From Marinobacter sp. (GTDB taxonomy: Bacteria; Pseudomonadota; Gammaproteobacteria; Pseudomonadales; Oleiphilaceae), in the NCBI GenBank assembly GCA_022014155.1, contig JAKLLS010000024.1:1-36273 (forward strand): a DNA stretch of 36,273 bases, read 5' to 3'. The stretch's first letter is position 1; each line of letters starts with the position of its first letter. The notes beneath the pieces were generated by a model. It was given only the letters and a program-made list of their open reading frames with translations, did not search any database and was not told the DNA's origin. The position numbers were made by a program, and so were the translations under genes. Below are positions 24,957 to 34,647 of the stretch, piece after piece.

Positions 24957-25423
24957 AAAACATTGCCCAGATCGTCTGCGAGCATCCGTTCTTTCACGGT
25001 CTGGATGGGGAGTTCTGTGATCTGGTCTGCGGGTGTGCCCGCAATGTCCGGTTCAACCCGGGGGACTACCTGTTCCACGAAGGCGGAGACGCCGATTACC
25101 TGTATCTGATCCGCTATGGCCAGGTGACCCTGGAAATCGCGGTGCCGGGAAAACCGTCGGTTCGTTTTCAGACCCTCCATGACGGTGATCTGGTGGGGGT
25201 ATCCTGGGTTCTGCCCCCCTATCATTGGGCCTACGATGCCCGCGCCATTACGCTGACCCGTGCCATTGCCATGGATGCCCGCTGTCTGAGGAAGAAGTGT
25301 GATGATGACCCGGTTCTGGGCTACGACGTCCTGAAACGCGTGCTGCCGATTCTGACCAGTCGGTTGCACGCGACACAAATGCAGATTCTCGATGTTTATG
25401 GCGCTCCGGAGCAACCCGAGTGA
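24953..25423 (+). CDS. cNMP-binding-domain protein without HTH
   Basis: The 156-residue protein is a CRP-like effector domain only ('FNPGDYLFHEGGDADYLYLI', 'GDLVGVSWVLPPY'); no DNA-binding domain follows. The phosphate-binding cassette lacks the usual Arg-x-Ala pair. Six cysteines (9, 22, 26, 28, 111, 116) stand out; three (28, 111, 116) seem to recur in relatives, from memory. It is inserted between hydB and hydG with ATGA overlaps at both ends, so it is co-translated. It may sense a ligand or redox state and act on the enzyme by contact; this is inference. Confidence 0.78.
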   Translation: MKNIAQIVCEHPFFHGLDGEFCDLVCGCARNVRFNPGDYLFHEGGDADYLYLIRYGQVTLEIAVPGKPSVRFQTLHDGDLVGVSWVLPPYHWAYDARAITLTRAIAMDARCLRKKCDDDPVLGYDVLKRVLPILTSRLHATQMQILDVYGAPEQPE

Positions 25424-26250
25424 TGTCAGGCGACCTGATGATACCGGAGCCGGTTCGGGTTCTGCGCCGACAGCAGGAACTGGCGACTACCTGGACGTTG
25501 GAGCTGGAGTCGGGCCCGGCCGGCCACCGGCCATTTCTGCCGGGGCAGTTCAACATGCTTTATATATTTGGGGTGGGGGAGGTGCCCATCAGCCTGAGCG
25601 GTGACGCCGGACAGACAGAGACTCTGAGTCATACCGTACGGGCGGTGGGACCGGTCTCCAACAAGTTGGCGGCTTTGAAACCGATGGATACGGTTGGCCT
25701 GCGCGGTCCGTTTGGCGTCGGCTGGCCAATGACGGCAGGCGAGGGCGCGGATCTTTTGATTGTGGCTGGTGGACTGGGGCTGGCCCCGCTGCGACCGGCG
25801 ATTTATCACGTGTTGCGCCATCGGGAGAGGTACGGTCGGGTGATCCTGCTATACGGTACACGCAGCCCCGACGATATCCTCTATGCCGGGCAGCTGGAGG
25901 AATGGAGCAAACGTCCGGACGTTGAAGTTCATATTACGGTGGATCATGCCGGTGGTGACTGGCCGGGCAAGATTGGCGTGGTTCCTTCGTTGGTGCCAGC
26001 GCTGGATTTCGACCCTGAAGACGCCGTGGCCATGGTGTGCGGGCCGGAAATCATGATGCGTTTTACGGTCAATGCGTTGCGGGATGCCGGTGTTGAGGAC
26101 GAGTCCATTTACCTGTCCATGGAACGAAACATGAAATGCGCGCTCGGACATTGTGGTCATTGCCAGTTCGGATCGACGTTTGTCTGTAAGGACGGTCCGG
26201 TGCTGTCGTTTGACCGGGTCCGCGGATTACTGAGCCTCAAGGAGTTCTGA
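25423..26250 (+). CDS. hydG: [NiFe]-hydrogenase gamma subunit, FAD/NAD(P)-binding
   Basis: The 275-residue protein has an FAD-binding barrel (residues 10-100, '[11 protein letters not shown]', with 'PISLSG'), an NAD(P)-binding domain starting at '[15 protein letters not shown]' and a C-terminal [2Fe-2S] site with Cys239, Cys244, Cys247 and Cys255 ('[12 protein letters not shown]'). It belongs to the PyrK/SudB-like group and links NAD(P)H to the Fe-S chain of the hydrogenase. The ATG at 25423 overlaps the previous stop as TGATG. Confidence 0.9.
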   Translation: MSGDLMIPEPVRVLRRQQELATTWTLELESGPAGHRPFLPGQFNMLYIFGVGEVPISLSGDAGQTETLSHTVRAVGPVSNKLAALKPMDTVGLRGPFGVGWPMTAGEGADLLIVAGGLGLAPLRPAIYHVLRHRERYGRVILLYGTRSPDDILYAGQLEEWSKRPDVEVHITVDHAGGDWPGKIGVVPSLVPALDFDPEDAVAMVCGPEIMMRFTVNALRDAGVEDESIYLSMERNMKCALGHCGHCQFGSTFVCKDGPVLSFDRVRGLLSLKEF

Positions 26251-26251
26251 T

Positions 26252-27034
26252 ATGGCGCGCTCGGATCACAAACCACGCCTCGGGGTCTGGAAGTTTGCTT
26301 CGTGCGATGGCTGCCAGCTGACTTTGCTGGATTGTGAGGATGAACTGTTGCAGGTCGCCGGGGCCGTCGATATTGCCTATTTCCCGGAAGCCACCCGTGG
26401 CAGTGTCCGTGGCACGTACGATCTGTCCCTGGTGGAAGGTTCCATCACCACGCTCCACGATGCCGAGCGTATACAGGATGTGCGCCGGCGCTCGCGAACG
26501 CTGGTGACCATCGGGGCCTGTGCCACTGCCGGCGGCATTCAGGCGTTGCGTAATTTCGCCGATATTGATGATTTCATAGCGGCTGTCTATGCGCACCCCG
26601 AGTATATTGAGACATTGTCCACCTCCACACCCATCGCCGACCATGTGCCGGTGGATTTTGAATTGCGTGGCTGCCCCATCAGCAAACAGCAGTTACTGGA
26701 GGTGGTGTCGGCGTACCTGTGCGGACGGCGACCGGTCACGCCGGCCCATAGCGTCTGCCTGGATTGCAAGCTCAGGGGCAACGTCTGCGTCATGGTCGCT
26801 CATGGAACACCCTGCCTGGGGCCGATGACCCACAGCGGCTGCAACGCTCTGTGTCCGTCCTATAATCGGGGGTGCTACGGTTGTTATGGGCCCAAGGAAA
26901 ATCCCAACGCGCCGGCGCTGAGTGAACGCCTGGATCAGCTGGGCATGGGCCGGGCGGAGCGGTTGCGTTTCTACCGGACGTTCAACGCCTGGGCCGGGCC
27001 GTTCCGTGAGGAGAGCGAACGTCATGAGCCGTAA
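26252..27034 (+). CDS. hydD: [NiFe]-hydrogenase delta (small) subunit
   Basis: The 260-residue small subunit carries the proximal [4Fe-4S] site on Cys18, Cys21, Cys90 and Cys141 ('ASCDGCQ', 'IGACATAGG', 'LRGCPIS'). Eight more cysteines (169, 172, 179, 188, 197, 201, 208, 211) can hold two more [4Fe-4S] clusters, a typical three-cluster wire. It is cytoplasmic: there is no Tat signal. AAGGAG lies just before the ATG, one base after hydG. The start of hydA overlaps its end. Confidence 0.92.
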   Translation: MARSDHKPRLGVWKFASCDGCQLTLLDCEDELLQVAGAVDIAYFPEATRGSVRGTYDLSLVEGSITTLHDAERIQDVRRRSRTLVTIGACATAGGIQALRNFADIDDFIAAVYAHPEYIETLSTSTPIADHVPVDFELRGCPISKQQLLEVVSAYLCGRRPVTPAHSVCLDCKLRGNVCVMVAHGTPCLGPMTHSGCNALCPSYNRGCYGCYGPKENPNAPALSERLDQLGMGRAERLRFYRTFNAWAGPFREESERHEP

Positions 27035-28313
27035 GACGATCAAAGTGGATTACCTGGCGCGCGTCGAGGGCGAGGGCGCCTTGAATGTGACCATCCGGGA
27101 CGGCCAGGTCAGCAAGGCGGAGTTGCGTATTTTTGAGCCGCCGCGCTTTTTCGAGGCGTTCCTGCGTGGGCGCGACTATGCGGAGGCGCCCGATGTGACT
27201 GCCCGCATCTGTGGTATCTGTCCGGTGGCTTACCAGATGAGCGCTGTTCATGCGATGGAGAACGCGCTCGACATTGAGGTGGAAGGCCAACTGCGGGCAT
27301 TGCGGCGATTGTTGTACTGTGGCGAATGGATTGAAAGCCACGCCCTGCACATATACATGCTGCATGCCCCCGACTTCCTGGGGTACGCCGGGGCGGTGGA
27401 TATGGCCAGGGATTATCCCGACATCGTCAAACGGGGACTGTCCCTGAAAAAAGCGGGTAATGCCATCATGACCCTGTTGGGCGGTCGGGAAATTCATCCC
27501 ATCAATGTGCGGGTGGGGGGATTTTACCGAACGCCGACCCGCAAGGAGCTGGAACCGCTGGCTGAAACCCTGAAGCAGGCCCGTGAGGATGCGCTGGCAA
27601 CTGTGCGCTGGACTGCTGGGCTGGACATGCCGGAAGCCGAGCGGGACTACCATCTGGTTGCACTGCACCATCCGGACGAGTACGCCATGAATACCGGGCG
27701 TATTATTTCCAATCGAGGTTTGGATATTGCTGTAGCGGACTACAACCGTCACTTTGTGGAGTCCCACGTGCAACGCTCCACGGCTCTGCATTCGCACCTG
27801 CGCGAACACGATTGCTATCTGGTCGGGCCCCTGGCGCGCTACAGCCTTAATCACGGTCAGCTCTCATCCCTGGCCCGGGAGGCGGCCAAAGAAGCCGGTC
27901 TCGGTGTTACCTGCACCAATCCGTTCCAGAGCATTGTGGTGCGCAGCGTCGAGGTTGTGTATGCCTGCGATGAGGCCCTCCGCATCATCGACGAATACCA
28001 GGAACCGGAACGGCCGTTCGAGCTGGCCGAGCCGAAGGCCTCGGAGGGTTTCGGGTGCACTGAGGCCCCGCGGGGGCTGCTGTTTCACCGTTACCGGCTG
28101 GACGAAAATGGCGGCATTCTTGAGGCGCAGATTGTGCCGCCCACGGCACAGAACCAGCCGAGCATCGAAGCCGACCTGAAAGACCTGGTGGGTGGCTGGC
28201 TCGATTTGCCGGCCGATACCCTCCGCGAACGGTGTGAGCAGACCATTCGCAACTACGACCCCTGCATCTCCTGTGCAACGCATTTTCTCAAGCTGGATGT
28301 CCGCCATGAGTGA
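27024..28313 (+). CDS. hydA: [NiFe]-hydrogenase alpha (large) subunit
   Basis: The 429-residue catalytic subunit binds the NiFe(CN)2CO site with Cys63/Cys66 ('[10 protein letters not shown]') and Cys414/Cys417 ('DPCISCATH'). It evolves or oxidises H2, coupled to NAD(P). Position 70 is Tyr where many families have His; I believe this occurs in related group 3b enzymes. Nine residues (FLKLDVRHE) follow His420 and would be removed by the protease next door. The frame opens at 26922, but ATG 27024 gives the family start ([18 protein letters not shown]). Gene order hydB-G-D-A matches archaeal sulfhydrogenase operons. Confidence 0.93.
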   Translation: MSRKTIKVDYLARVEGEGALNVTIRDGQVSKAELRIFEPPRFFEAFLRGRDYAEAPDVTARICGICPVAYQMSAVHAMENALDIEVEGQLRALRRLLYCGEWIESHALHIYMLHAPDFLGYAGAVDMARDYPDIVKRGLSLKKAGNAIMTLLGGREIHPINVRVGGFYRTPTRKELEPLAETLKQAREDALATVRWTAGLDMPEAERDYHLVALHHPDEYAMNTGRIISNRGLDIAVADYNRHFVESHVQRSTALHSHLREHDCYLVGPLARYSLNHGQLSSLAREAAKEAGLGVTCTNPFQSIVVRSVEVVYACDEALRIIDEYQEPERPFELAEPKASEGFGCTEAPRGLLFHRYRLDENGGILEAQIVPPTAQNQPSIEADLKDLVGGWLDLPADTLRERCEQTIRNYDPCISCATHFLKLDVRHE

Positions 28314-28785
28314 TGTCTCCGGTCCCATCAGGGTAATCGGTATCGGCAACCGGGACCGGGGGGACGATGCTCTCGGACCGCTGGTGGTAGACGCCCTTCG
28401 TGATCGATTGCCGGCAACCGTCAGCGCGGTCGAGCACAGTGGAGAAGTGGCCGGGCTCGTGGACCTGATCAGCGACGCCGACGCGGTGTACCTGGTGGAC
28501 GCCGCCGTTATGGGGCTTGAGCCGGGCAGCTTGCGGGAGTTCGATGCCAGCACTTCGCCGTTGCCAGCCTTGGGGGGCGCGTTTTCGTCCCATGCGCTGG
28601 GGCTGTCGGAAGCGATTGAGTTGGCCCGCGCACTTGATGCGCTGCCTTCGGTATGCCGGGTGTTTGCAGTGGAGGCGACCAGTTTCGAAGCTGGTGAAGG
28701 GCTGTCACAACCGGTGGCGGACACCTTGCCTCGGGTGACTCAGGCAGTGATTGATAGCATCAGGCAGGAGAGTGGTCATGCATGA
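28306..28785 (+). CDS. Hydrogenase maturation endopeptidase
   Basis: The 159-residue protein is of the HycI/HyaD type: '[20 protein letters not shown]' at the N-terminus with the nickel-recognising acidic residue, '[12 protein letters not shown]' and 'FSSHALGL' with the later metal-binding residues. It cleaves the C-terminal peptide of the large subunit after nickel insertion. The ATG at 28306 overlaps the hydA stop; the longer frame from 28192 is inside hydA. Confidence 0.9.
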   Translation: MSDVSGPIRVIGIGNRDRGDDALGPLVVDALRDRLPATVSAVEHSGEVAGLVDLISDADAVYLVDAAVMGLEPGSLREFDASTSPLPALGGAFSSHALGLSEAIELARALDALPSVCRVFAVEATSFEAGEGLSQPVADTLPRVTQAVIDSIRQESGHA

Positions 28786-29059
28786 AACGGCGCTGGTCAA
28801 AAATCTGATTCACCGGGTCGAGACGCTGTGTGCGGACGAGAAAGCCGAACGGGTGGTGGAAGTGGCGGTATGGCTGGGCGCGCTGTGCCATATGTCCCCG
28901 GAGCATTTCACCGATCACTTCCGTCAGGAGGCTGCCGGAACCTGCGCGGAGCAGGCCCACCTCAGGATTGAAACGTCTGACGACATTAACCATCCCCAGG
29001 CCCAGGATGTCCTGTTGCAGAGTCTGGAACTGGAGACGGAGGATGAGGCCGGCCCATGA
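28778..29059 (+). CDS. hypA: HypA-like nickel chaperone lacking its zinc domain
   Basis: The 93-residue protein starts with the essential '[11 protein letters not shown]' (His2 binds nickel in HypA) and keeps the fold segments 'VVEVAVWLGALCHMSPEHF' and 'LRIETSDD'. The HypA zinc finger, two CxxC pairs between residues about 70 and 95, is absent; the chain goes straight to 'QDVLLQSLELE', the family's last strand. Usual length is about 113-118. Its three cysteines are not paired. ATG 28778 overlaps the protease gene, and its stop overlaps hypF (ATGA). Confidence 0.8.
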   Translation: MHETALVKNLIHRVETLCADEKAERVVEVAVWLGALCHMSPEHFTDHFRQEAAGTCAEQAHLRIETSDDINHPQAQDVLLQSLELETEDEAGP

Positions 29060-31401
29060 CTGACGGTTGCCGGGTCGAAGCAGCGCCAGTCCGTTGGCGT
29101 GTCCGTGTTCATGGCCTGGTACAGGGTGTGGGGTTTCGGCCGTTTGTCTATCGACTGGCGACCGGACTGGGGCTGTCCGGGTGGGTTAGTAACACCCCTG
29201 AGGGCGTGGTTATAGAGGCTGAGGGACACCTGGAGGCGCTGCAGAATCTGGTGTCCGGGTTGAAACAGCAGGCCCCGGTAAATGCTCGCGTGGAGGCCGT
29301 TTGCGCGGAACCGATAGCCCGGTCCACGGGATTGGGAGCGGATAGAGAGTTCCTCGTGCGCGAGAGTCAGGAGCAGGGCGCTGCTGCCACACGGTTACCT
29401 GCGGATCTCGCTCCCTGTCGTCAGTGCATCGAGGAACTGCATGATCCCGGCAATCGGCGTTACCGATATCCCTTTATCAATTGCACGGATTGCGGGCCCC
29501 GGTACAGCCTGATCGAGGGGTTGCCTTATGACCGTGCCCGCACGGCGATGAGGCATTTTCAAATGTGCCCCCATTGTCTGGCGGAGTACCACGATCCGGC
29601 AAGCCGGCGCTTTCATGCCGAGCCCAATGCCTGCCCGGACTGCGGTCCCCGTGTCGCCTATTGCCAGCCTGATGGCACGGTGCTGGCGAAAGACGAGGCA
29701 GCCGTGTCCGAAGCGGCCAGTCGTCTGGCGGCCGGTGACATCATCGCGCTCAAGGGGTTGGGCGGGTTTCAGCTGTTGGCCGATGCCCGCAGCGCTCGCG
29801 CGGTGCAGACCCTGCGCGAACGAAAGCACCGGCCACGAAAGCCCCTGGCGGTGATGTTCGATTCGCTGGCGTCGTTGCAGCGGGTATGCCCGGTCTCTGC
29901 CTCGGAAAGTCAGCTGCTCACCGGTCCGGAGCGTCCCATAGTGTTGCTTCATGCGCCTGATCACGATCTGGCCGTCAACCTGGCGCCAGGCAGGGCGGAT
30001 CTCGGTGTGATGCTGCCCTGCACGCCTTTACATGAGCTACTGCTCGGCGATCAGGGATTTCCCGTGGTCGCCACCAGTGGCAACCTGAGTGGCGAACCGA
30101 TTGCCATCGATAACCAGGAAGCCTATGCCCGCCTGGGCGGGATTGCCGATGGATTTCTGGTACACGACCGTCCGATTGTGCGACCACTGGATGATTCCGT
30201 GACCCGCGTGGTGGCAGGGCGGCCCCAGTTACTCCGGCGGGCCCGCGGCTATTCGCCGAATCTTACACTGCCCCGGTCTGTACCAGCCGGGTGGGCGGCG
30301 ACCGGAGGCCACCTGAAAACCACCGTGGCCCTGAGCACCGACTCCGGGGTGGTACTGAGCCAGCATCTGGGTGATATGGACAGTGTCCTGGGGCGTGAAG
30401 GTTTTGTCCGCACGGTGGATGAGCTACAGAGGCTGTTTACGACTGTGCCGCAGCGCTGGGTTCACGATGGCCATCCGGACTACTTCACAACGCGCTACGC
30501 ACAGGCCCGTAGTGATGCTCCGTGTGCGGTCCAGCACCATGTTGCGCACATTGCGGCGGTGTTGGCCGAGCACGGGATCAGTGAGCCGGTGCTTGGGGTA
30601 GCGTGGGACGGCAGTGGCTTTGGTGACGATAACACCCTGTGGGGCGGGGAGTTCCTGCGCCTGGACTCACAGGGATACGAGCGCGTCGCCCATCTGCGGC
30701 GGTTCCGCCTGCCAGGTGGCGAGGCGGCCATGGGAGAACCCCGGCGTTCGGCCCTGGGGCTGTTATACGCGTTACTGGGTGATCAGGTCATGGAGTGCGA
30801 GACTCTGGCCCCGCTACGCAGTTTTACCCGGGCCGAAAGGAAGCTCTTGATCCAGTCGCTCGGAGCTGGCCTGAACGCGCCGGAAACCTCAAGTGTGGGG
30901 CGACTGTTTGACGCGGTGGCGGCCTTGGCTGGCGTCTGCCAGCAGGCGAGTTACGAGGGGCAGGCGGCGGGCGAGTTGGAGGCGGCCTGTGGTCGCGATA
31001 ACAGGGCATCGCCCTATCCATTCGAACTGTCGGCACCGGAGGCAGACCGCCCCTGGGAGATAGATTGGGCGCCAGCGGTATACGCCCTGTTGGAAGACGT
31101 CCGGCTTGGCCAGCCTGTGTCCGGGATATCTGGCGCCTTTCACCAGGGGCTGGTCAACGTCATTGTGGCGGTGGCCAGACAGGCTAAACTGTCGAGAGTT
31201 GTGCTGGCTGGCGGGTGCTTCCAGAATGCCTGCCTGCTTGAATCGACCATAACAGCTCTTGAGAGCGCCGGATTTCAGGTGTTCTGGCCGTGCCGGATAC
31301 CGCCCAACGATGGCGGCCTGGCGCTGGGTCAGTTGGCCTGGGCAACCGGAGTTCTTCAGGGCAGGGAGGGGGCATGTGTCTGGCCGTACCGGGACGCCTG
31401 A
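29056..31401 (+). CDS. hypF: Carbamoyltransferase HypF
   Basis: The 781-residue protein makes the cyanide ligand precursor for the NiFe site from carbamoyl phosphate and ATP. Domains in order: acylphosphatase ('VHGLVQGVGFRPFVYRLA', about 18-100), two zinc fingers ('CRQCIEEL', 'CTDCGPRYS', 'CPHCLAEYH', 'CPDCGPRV', about 117-200), YrdC-like ('RKHRPRKPLAVM' to 'RRARGYSPN', about 210-400) and Kae1-like ('HHVAHIAAVLAEHG', 'VAWDGSGFG', 'GGCFQNACLLE', about 410-765). Length is normal. ATG 29056 overlaps the hypA stop. Confidence 0.96.
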   Translation: MTDGCRVEAAPVRWRVRVHGLVQGVGFRPFVYRLATGLGLSGWVSNTPEGVVIEAEGHLEALQNLVSGLKQQAPVNARVEAVCAEPIARSTGLGADREFLVRESQEQGAAATRLPADLAPCRQCIEELHDPGNRRYRYPFINCTDCGPRYSLIEGLPYDRARTAMRHFQMCPHCLAEYHDPASRRFHAEPNACPDCGPRVAYCQPDGTVLAKDEAAVSEAASRLAAGDIIALKGLGGFQLLADARSARAVQTLRERKHRPRKPLAVMFDSLASLQRVCPVSASESQLLTGPERPIVLLHAPDHDLAVNLAPGRADLGVMLPCTPLHELLLGDQGFPVVATSGNLSGEPIAIDNQEAYARLGGIADGFLVHDRPIVRPLDDSVTRVVAGRPQLLRRARGYSPNLTLPRSVPAGWAATGGHLKTTVALSTDSGVVLSQHLGDMDSVLGREGFVRTVDELQRLFTTVPQRWVHDGHPDYFTTRYAQARSDAPCAVQHHVAHIAAVLAEHGISEPVLGVAWDGSGFGDDNTLWGGEFLRLDSQGYERVAHLRRFRLPGGEAAMGEPRRSALGLLYALLGDQVMECETLAPLRSFTRAERKLLIQSLGAGLNAPETSSVGRLFDAVAALAGVCQQASYEGQAAGELEAACGRDNRASPYPFELSAPEADRPWEIDWAPAVYALLEDVRLGQPVSGISGAFHQGLVNVIVAVARQAKLSRVVLAGGCFQNACLLESTITALESAGFQVFWPCRIPPNDGGLALGQLAWATGVLQGREGACVWPYRDA

Positions 31402-31619
31402 TCAGTATTGACGGCGACGATCCGCTTACCCGTCAGGGACGCGTCGATTTTGGCGGTGTTATCAAGTCAGTCAATCTGGCCTACGTGCCGGAGGTGCAAG
31501 AGCAGGACTATGTGCTGGTGCATGTGGGATTTGCCATTACCGTCGTCGACTCGCTTGAGGCCGAGCGTGTTTTCGAGTACCTCCGTACCCTGGAACAGGA
31601 GGCGGACGAGCCGCAATGA
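31374..31619 (+). CDS. hypC: Hydrogenase maturation chaperone HypC
   Basis: The 81-residue protein starts with '[14 protein letters not shown]', where Cys2 is the site that carries the Fe(CN)2CO unit. It works with HypD. The hypF gene overlaps its first codons by 28 bases; the ATG at 31374 has GGAGG just upstream. Confidence 0.94.
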   Translation: MCLAVPGRLISIDGDDPLTRQGRVDFGGVIKSVNLAYVPEVQEQDYVLVHVGFAITVVDSLEAERVFEYLRTLEQEADEPQ

Positions 31620-32722
31620 AATATCGGGACGAATATCGCACCCCTGAGGCTGCCCGTGGCTATGCGGACGCCATCGCCCGCATCACCACAAGGCCCTGGA
31701 CCCTCATGGAAGTCTGTGGGGGACAGACCCACGCCATCGTGCGTTTCGGGATCGACCAACTGCTGCCGGAGACGATTTCCCTGATCCATGGCCCCGGGTG
31801 TCCGGTGTGTGTGACCCCCATCGCCTACATTGACAAGGCTCTCGAAATTGCCGGGCTCCCCGGGGTTATCCTCTGCACCTTTGGCGATATGCTTCGGGTG
31901 CCGGGTACGCATTCGGACCTGTCCGCTGCCCGGGCTCGGGGGGCGGATATCCGGGTGGTGTATTCGCCGCTTGAAGCGCTGACGGTGGCCAGAGAGAACC
32001 CTGGCCATGAAGTCGTTTTCTTTGCGGTCGGGTTTGAAACCACCGCCCCGGCCAATGCGATGGCGGTGTATCAGGCCGAGCGGGCAGGGCTCGAGAATTT
32101 CTCGGTGCTGGTCTCCCAGGTGCTGGTGCCACCGGCGATTCGCGCCCTGCTGGAACGCCCGGGCAATCAGGTCCAGGGATTTCTGGCCGCCGGCCACGTC
32201 TGCACCATAACCGGGTATGAAGCGTATGAGCCCATTGCCCGTGAACACGGTGTTCCCATTGTGGTGACAGGCTTTGAACCGCTGGACATTCTGGAGGGGG
32301 TTTACCGCTGCGTCCGTCAGTTGGAGAAGGGCGAAAGTTGGGTTGAAAACCAGTACAGCCGGGCTGTCCGCCGCCCGGGTAATGCCATGGCCCAGCATGT
32401 GATGCAGGCGGTCTTCCAGGTGGTGCCCAGGCAATGGCGGGGCATGGGAGGTATTCCGGACAGTGGGCTGGGTGTGTCACCGGCCTACAGATCCTTCGAT
32501 GCAGAAGCCCGTTTCGGCACCGTGAACGGCGAGGATGAGATCCAGGGAGAATGCCTCAGTGGGGCCGTGTTGCGAGGCGAAATCCGCCCTGACCAATGCC
32601 CCGCCTTCGGCACCCGCTGTACTCCGGAGCGTCCACTGGGAGTGACGATGGTGTCCGAGGAGGGTGCCTGTGCCGCCTATTACCGTTATCGCCGACCCGC
32701 CGGAGGTAAAGCCTGTGAGTGA
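31616..32722 (+). CDS. hypD: Hydrogenase maturation protein HypD
   Basis: The 368-residue [4Fe-4S] protein assembles the Fe(CN)2CO group with HypC. Diagnostic motifs are '[15 protein letters not shown]', '[11 protein letters not shown]', '[11 protein letters not shown]', 'GFETTAP', 'GHVCTITGY' and, at the end, cysteines in '[15 protein letters not shown]' and 'GACAAYYRY'. ATG 31616 overlaps hypC, and its end overlaps hypE by eight bases. Confidence 0.96.
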   Translation: MKYRDEYRTPEAARGYADAIARITTRPWTLMEVCGGQTHAIVRFGIDQLLPETISLIHGPGCPVCVTPIAYIDKALEIAGLPGVILCTFGDMLRVPGTHSDLSAARARGADIRVVYSPLEALTVARENPGHEVVFFAVGFETTAPANAMAVYQAERAGLENFSVLVSQVLVPPAIRALLERPGNQVQGFLAAGHVCTITGYEAYEPIAREHGVPIVVTGFEPLDILEGVYRCVRQLEKGESWVENQYSRAVRRPGNAMAQHVMQAVFQVVPRQWRGMGGIPDSGLGVSPAYRSFDAEARFGTVNGEDEIQGECLSGAVLRGEIRPDQCPAFGTRCTPERPLGVTMVSEEGACAAYYRYRRPAGGKACE

Positions 32723-33761
32723 CAGCTGCGACAATCATTGTCCACCGCTGAATGATGATCACGATGTGGTGAAAATGGCCCACGGCGGTGGCGGTCGGGC
32801 GATGGCGCAGTTGCTTGACGATATCTTCCGCCCGGCATTTGATAACCCCTGGCTGGCACAGCAACACGACGGCGCAGTGGTGGATATGCCCGGGACCATG
32901 GCGTTCACGACGGATTCTTACGTGGTGCGACCGCTGTTCTTTCCGGGCTCTGACATTGGAACCATGGCGGTGCATGGCACAGTCAATGACCTCGCCATGT
33001 GCGGAGCCAGGCCGCAATACCTGAGCGCCGGTTTTATTCTCGAAGAGGGGCTGCCGCTGGCCACGTTGCGCCGGGTAGTGGATGCCATGGCTGCCGCAGC
33101 CGTCGACGCTGGCGTGCAGATAGTGACCGGCGATTTGAAGGTAGTGGAGCGCGGCAAGGCAGATGGCGTGTACATCAACACCGCCGGGGTCGGGAAAGTG
33201 ATGGCCCCCAAACCTGTGGAACCCTCCCGGGTGCAGGCCGGTGACCGGATTCTGCTCAGTGGCGATCTTGGGCGGCACGGCGTCGCGGTAATGACCGCAC
33301 GGGAGAAACTGGAGTTGGAATCAGCAATTGAGAGCGATTGCGCGTCAGTCGTGCAGCCGGTCCTGGCATTGCTGGAAGAGCGGGTAGACGTTCGCTGCCT
33401 CCGTGACCTTACTCGCGGAGGTCTCGCCAGTGCGCTGGTGGAAATATCGGAAAGTGCCGGTCTGGCAGCCGAGGTCAGGGAGGTGGACATTCCGGTGCGC
33501 GAGGACGTATCGGCGTTCTGCGAGCTGCTGGGGCTGGACCCCCTGCATGTGGCCAACGAGGGCCGCTTTATCGCCATCGTGGCCGAGCAGGATGTGACTC
33601 GGGCGACTGACATTCTCAGGCGGTATCCAGTGAGCCAGGGGACCGTTGATATCGGCCATTTTGTGCAAGGAACCGCCGGATTGGTAACGGCATCCAGCAT
33701 GATTGGTGCCAGCCGGATGATCGACCGACTTTCCGGAGAGCAACTGCCCCGTATTTGTTAG
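32715..33761 (+). CDS. hypE: Hydrogenase maturation protein HypE
   Basis: The 348-residue enzyme dehydrates the thiocarbamate on its C-terminal cysteine to thiocyanate; here the chain ends in 'PRIC', the diagnostic tail. The PurM-like ATP-binding parts are visible as 'AHGGGGRAM', '[10 protein letters not shown]' and '[13 protein letters not shown]'. The start is GTG at 32715, with GGAGG eight bases upstream, overlapping hypD; the frame opens at 32664. It closes the operon; a 144-base gap follows. Confidence 0.95.
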   Translation: MSDSCDNHCPPLNDDHDVVKMAHGGGGRAMAQLLDDIFRPAFDNPWLAQQHDGAVVDMPGTMAFTTDSYVVRPLFFPGSDIGTMAVHGTVNDLAMCGARPQYLSAGFILEEGLPLATLRRVVDAMAAAAVDAGVQIVTGDLKVVERGKADGVYINTAGVGKVMAPKPVEPSRVQAGDRILLSGDLGRHGVAVMTAREKLELESAIESDCASVVQPVLALLEERVDVRCLRDLTRGGLASALVEISESAGLAAEVREVDIPVREDVSAFCELLGLDPLHVANEGRFIAIVAEQDVTRATDILRRYPVSQGTVDIGHFVQGTAGLVTASSMIGASRMIDRLSGEQLPRIC

Positions 33762-33904
33762 GGCGAAATGCCAGGATACATCGCGCCCATGACCATTGAA
33801 GCTGTAAGCAAACAACTTGACGGGAAAGGGGCGTGCTGGGATCTTTGTGCCTACTGTGTTATCAAACACTCACTTTAATGCCAGCTGTGCAGGAGAATGG
33901 GCCC

Positions 33905-34603
33905 ATGACCGAACTTGTTAGTTATGAACTGAACGACGGAATTGCCACAATTACACTGACCAATGGTAAGGCTAACGCCTTGAGTCATGACGTATTCGAA
34001 GGCTTGAACAGCGCGCTGGATCAGGCGGAACAGGACAAGGCCGTCGTTATCCTGACCGGTCAGCCTGGTGTATTCTCCGCTGGCTATGATCTGAAACAGA
34101 TGCAAAAGGGCCCTCGGGAGGCCGCTGAACTTGTAAAGGTTGGCTCCACATTGACCCGCCGCCTGGCAGCCTTCCCCTTGCCGGTGATCGGTGCCTGCAG
34201 TGGTCATGCCATCGCTAAAGGCGCGTTTATCCTGTTGTCCGTGGATCATCGCATCGGGGTCGAGGGACCGTTCAAGCTGGGCCTGAACGAGGTGGCCATC
34301 GGAATGACCATGCACCACGCAGGCATCGAGATTGCACGTCATCGACTGGCGCCGGCGCACTTCTATCGCTCTGTGGTGAATGCGGAAATCTACAACCCTG
34401 AAGGCGCCGTCGAAGCCGGTTTTCTGGACGAGGTGGTACCCCAGGACGCACTGCTTGAACGGGCCGGGGCGCTGGCCACCCAGTTCAAGCAGCTCAACAT
34501 GCGCGCCCATCGCGAGACCAAGGTGAAAGCAAAGGCGGACTATCTGGCGTTGCTGGACCGTTGTATCCAGCAGGACGCCGAGAGTCTGGGGTTGAACGGC
34601 TGA
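33905..34603 (+). CDS. Crotonase-fold (enoyl-CoA hydratase/isomerase family) protein
   Basis: The 232-residue protein has the crotonase core ('NGKANALSHDVF', 'FSAGYDLKQMQKG', 'SGHAIAKGAFI'). The first catalytic Glu position is Ala (KGAFILL) while the second remains in 'LNEVAIG', so it is unlikely to be a simple hydratase; isomerase or other chemistry is possible. The frame opens at 33833, but ATG 33905 has AGGAGA at good spacing. It is separate from the hydrogenase operon. Confidence 0.85.
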   Translation: MTELVSYELNDGIATITLTNGKANALSHDVFEGLNSALDQAEQDKAVVILTGQPGVFSAGYDLKQMQKGPREAAELVKVGSTLTRRLAAFPLPVIGACSGHAIAKGAFILLSVDHRIGVEGPFKLGLNEVAIGMTMHHAGIEIARHRLAPAHFYRSVVNAEIYNPEGAVEAGFLDEVVPQDALLERAGALATQFKQLNMRAHRETKVKAKADYLALLDRCIQQDAESLGLNG

Positions 34604-34619
34604 AAGCCTTGGTCCGGTT

Positions 34620-34641
34620 GCCGGGTGGCTAGTTGCCCGGC
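34620..34641 (+). terminator. Weak terminator-like hairpin
   Basis: GCCGGG and CCCGGC pair with a 10-base loop between the convergent crotonase and TetR genes. The following TGTTGATTA is a weak T-run. Confidence 0.4.
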
Positions 34642-34647
34642 TGTTGA

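Noticed and set aside
26982-27854. Long open frame of 290 codons on the minus strand inside hydA
   Set aside because: It is antisense to a well-supported hydrogenase gene, has no ribosome-binding site of note and its protein has no recognisable motif; high GC keeps such frames open.
27864-28724. 286-codon minus-strand frame across hydA and the protease gene
   Set aside because: It is antisense to two genes with clear catalytic motifs; Ser/Ala/Thr-rich low-complexity translation.
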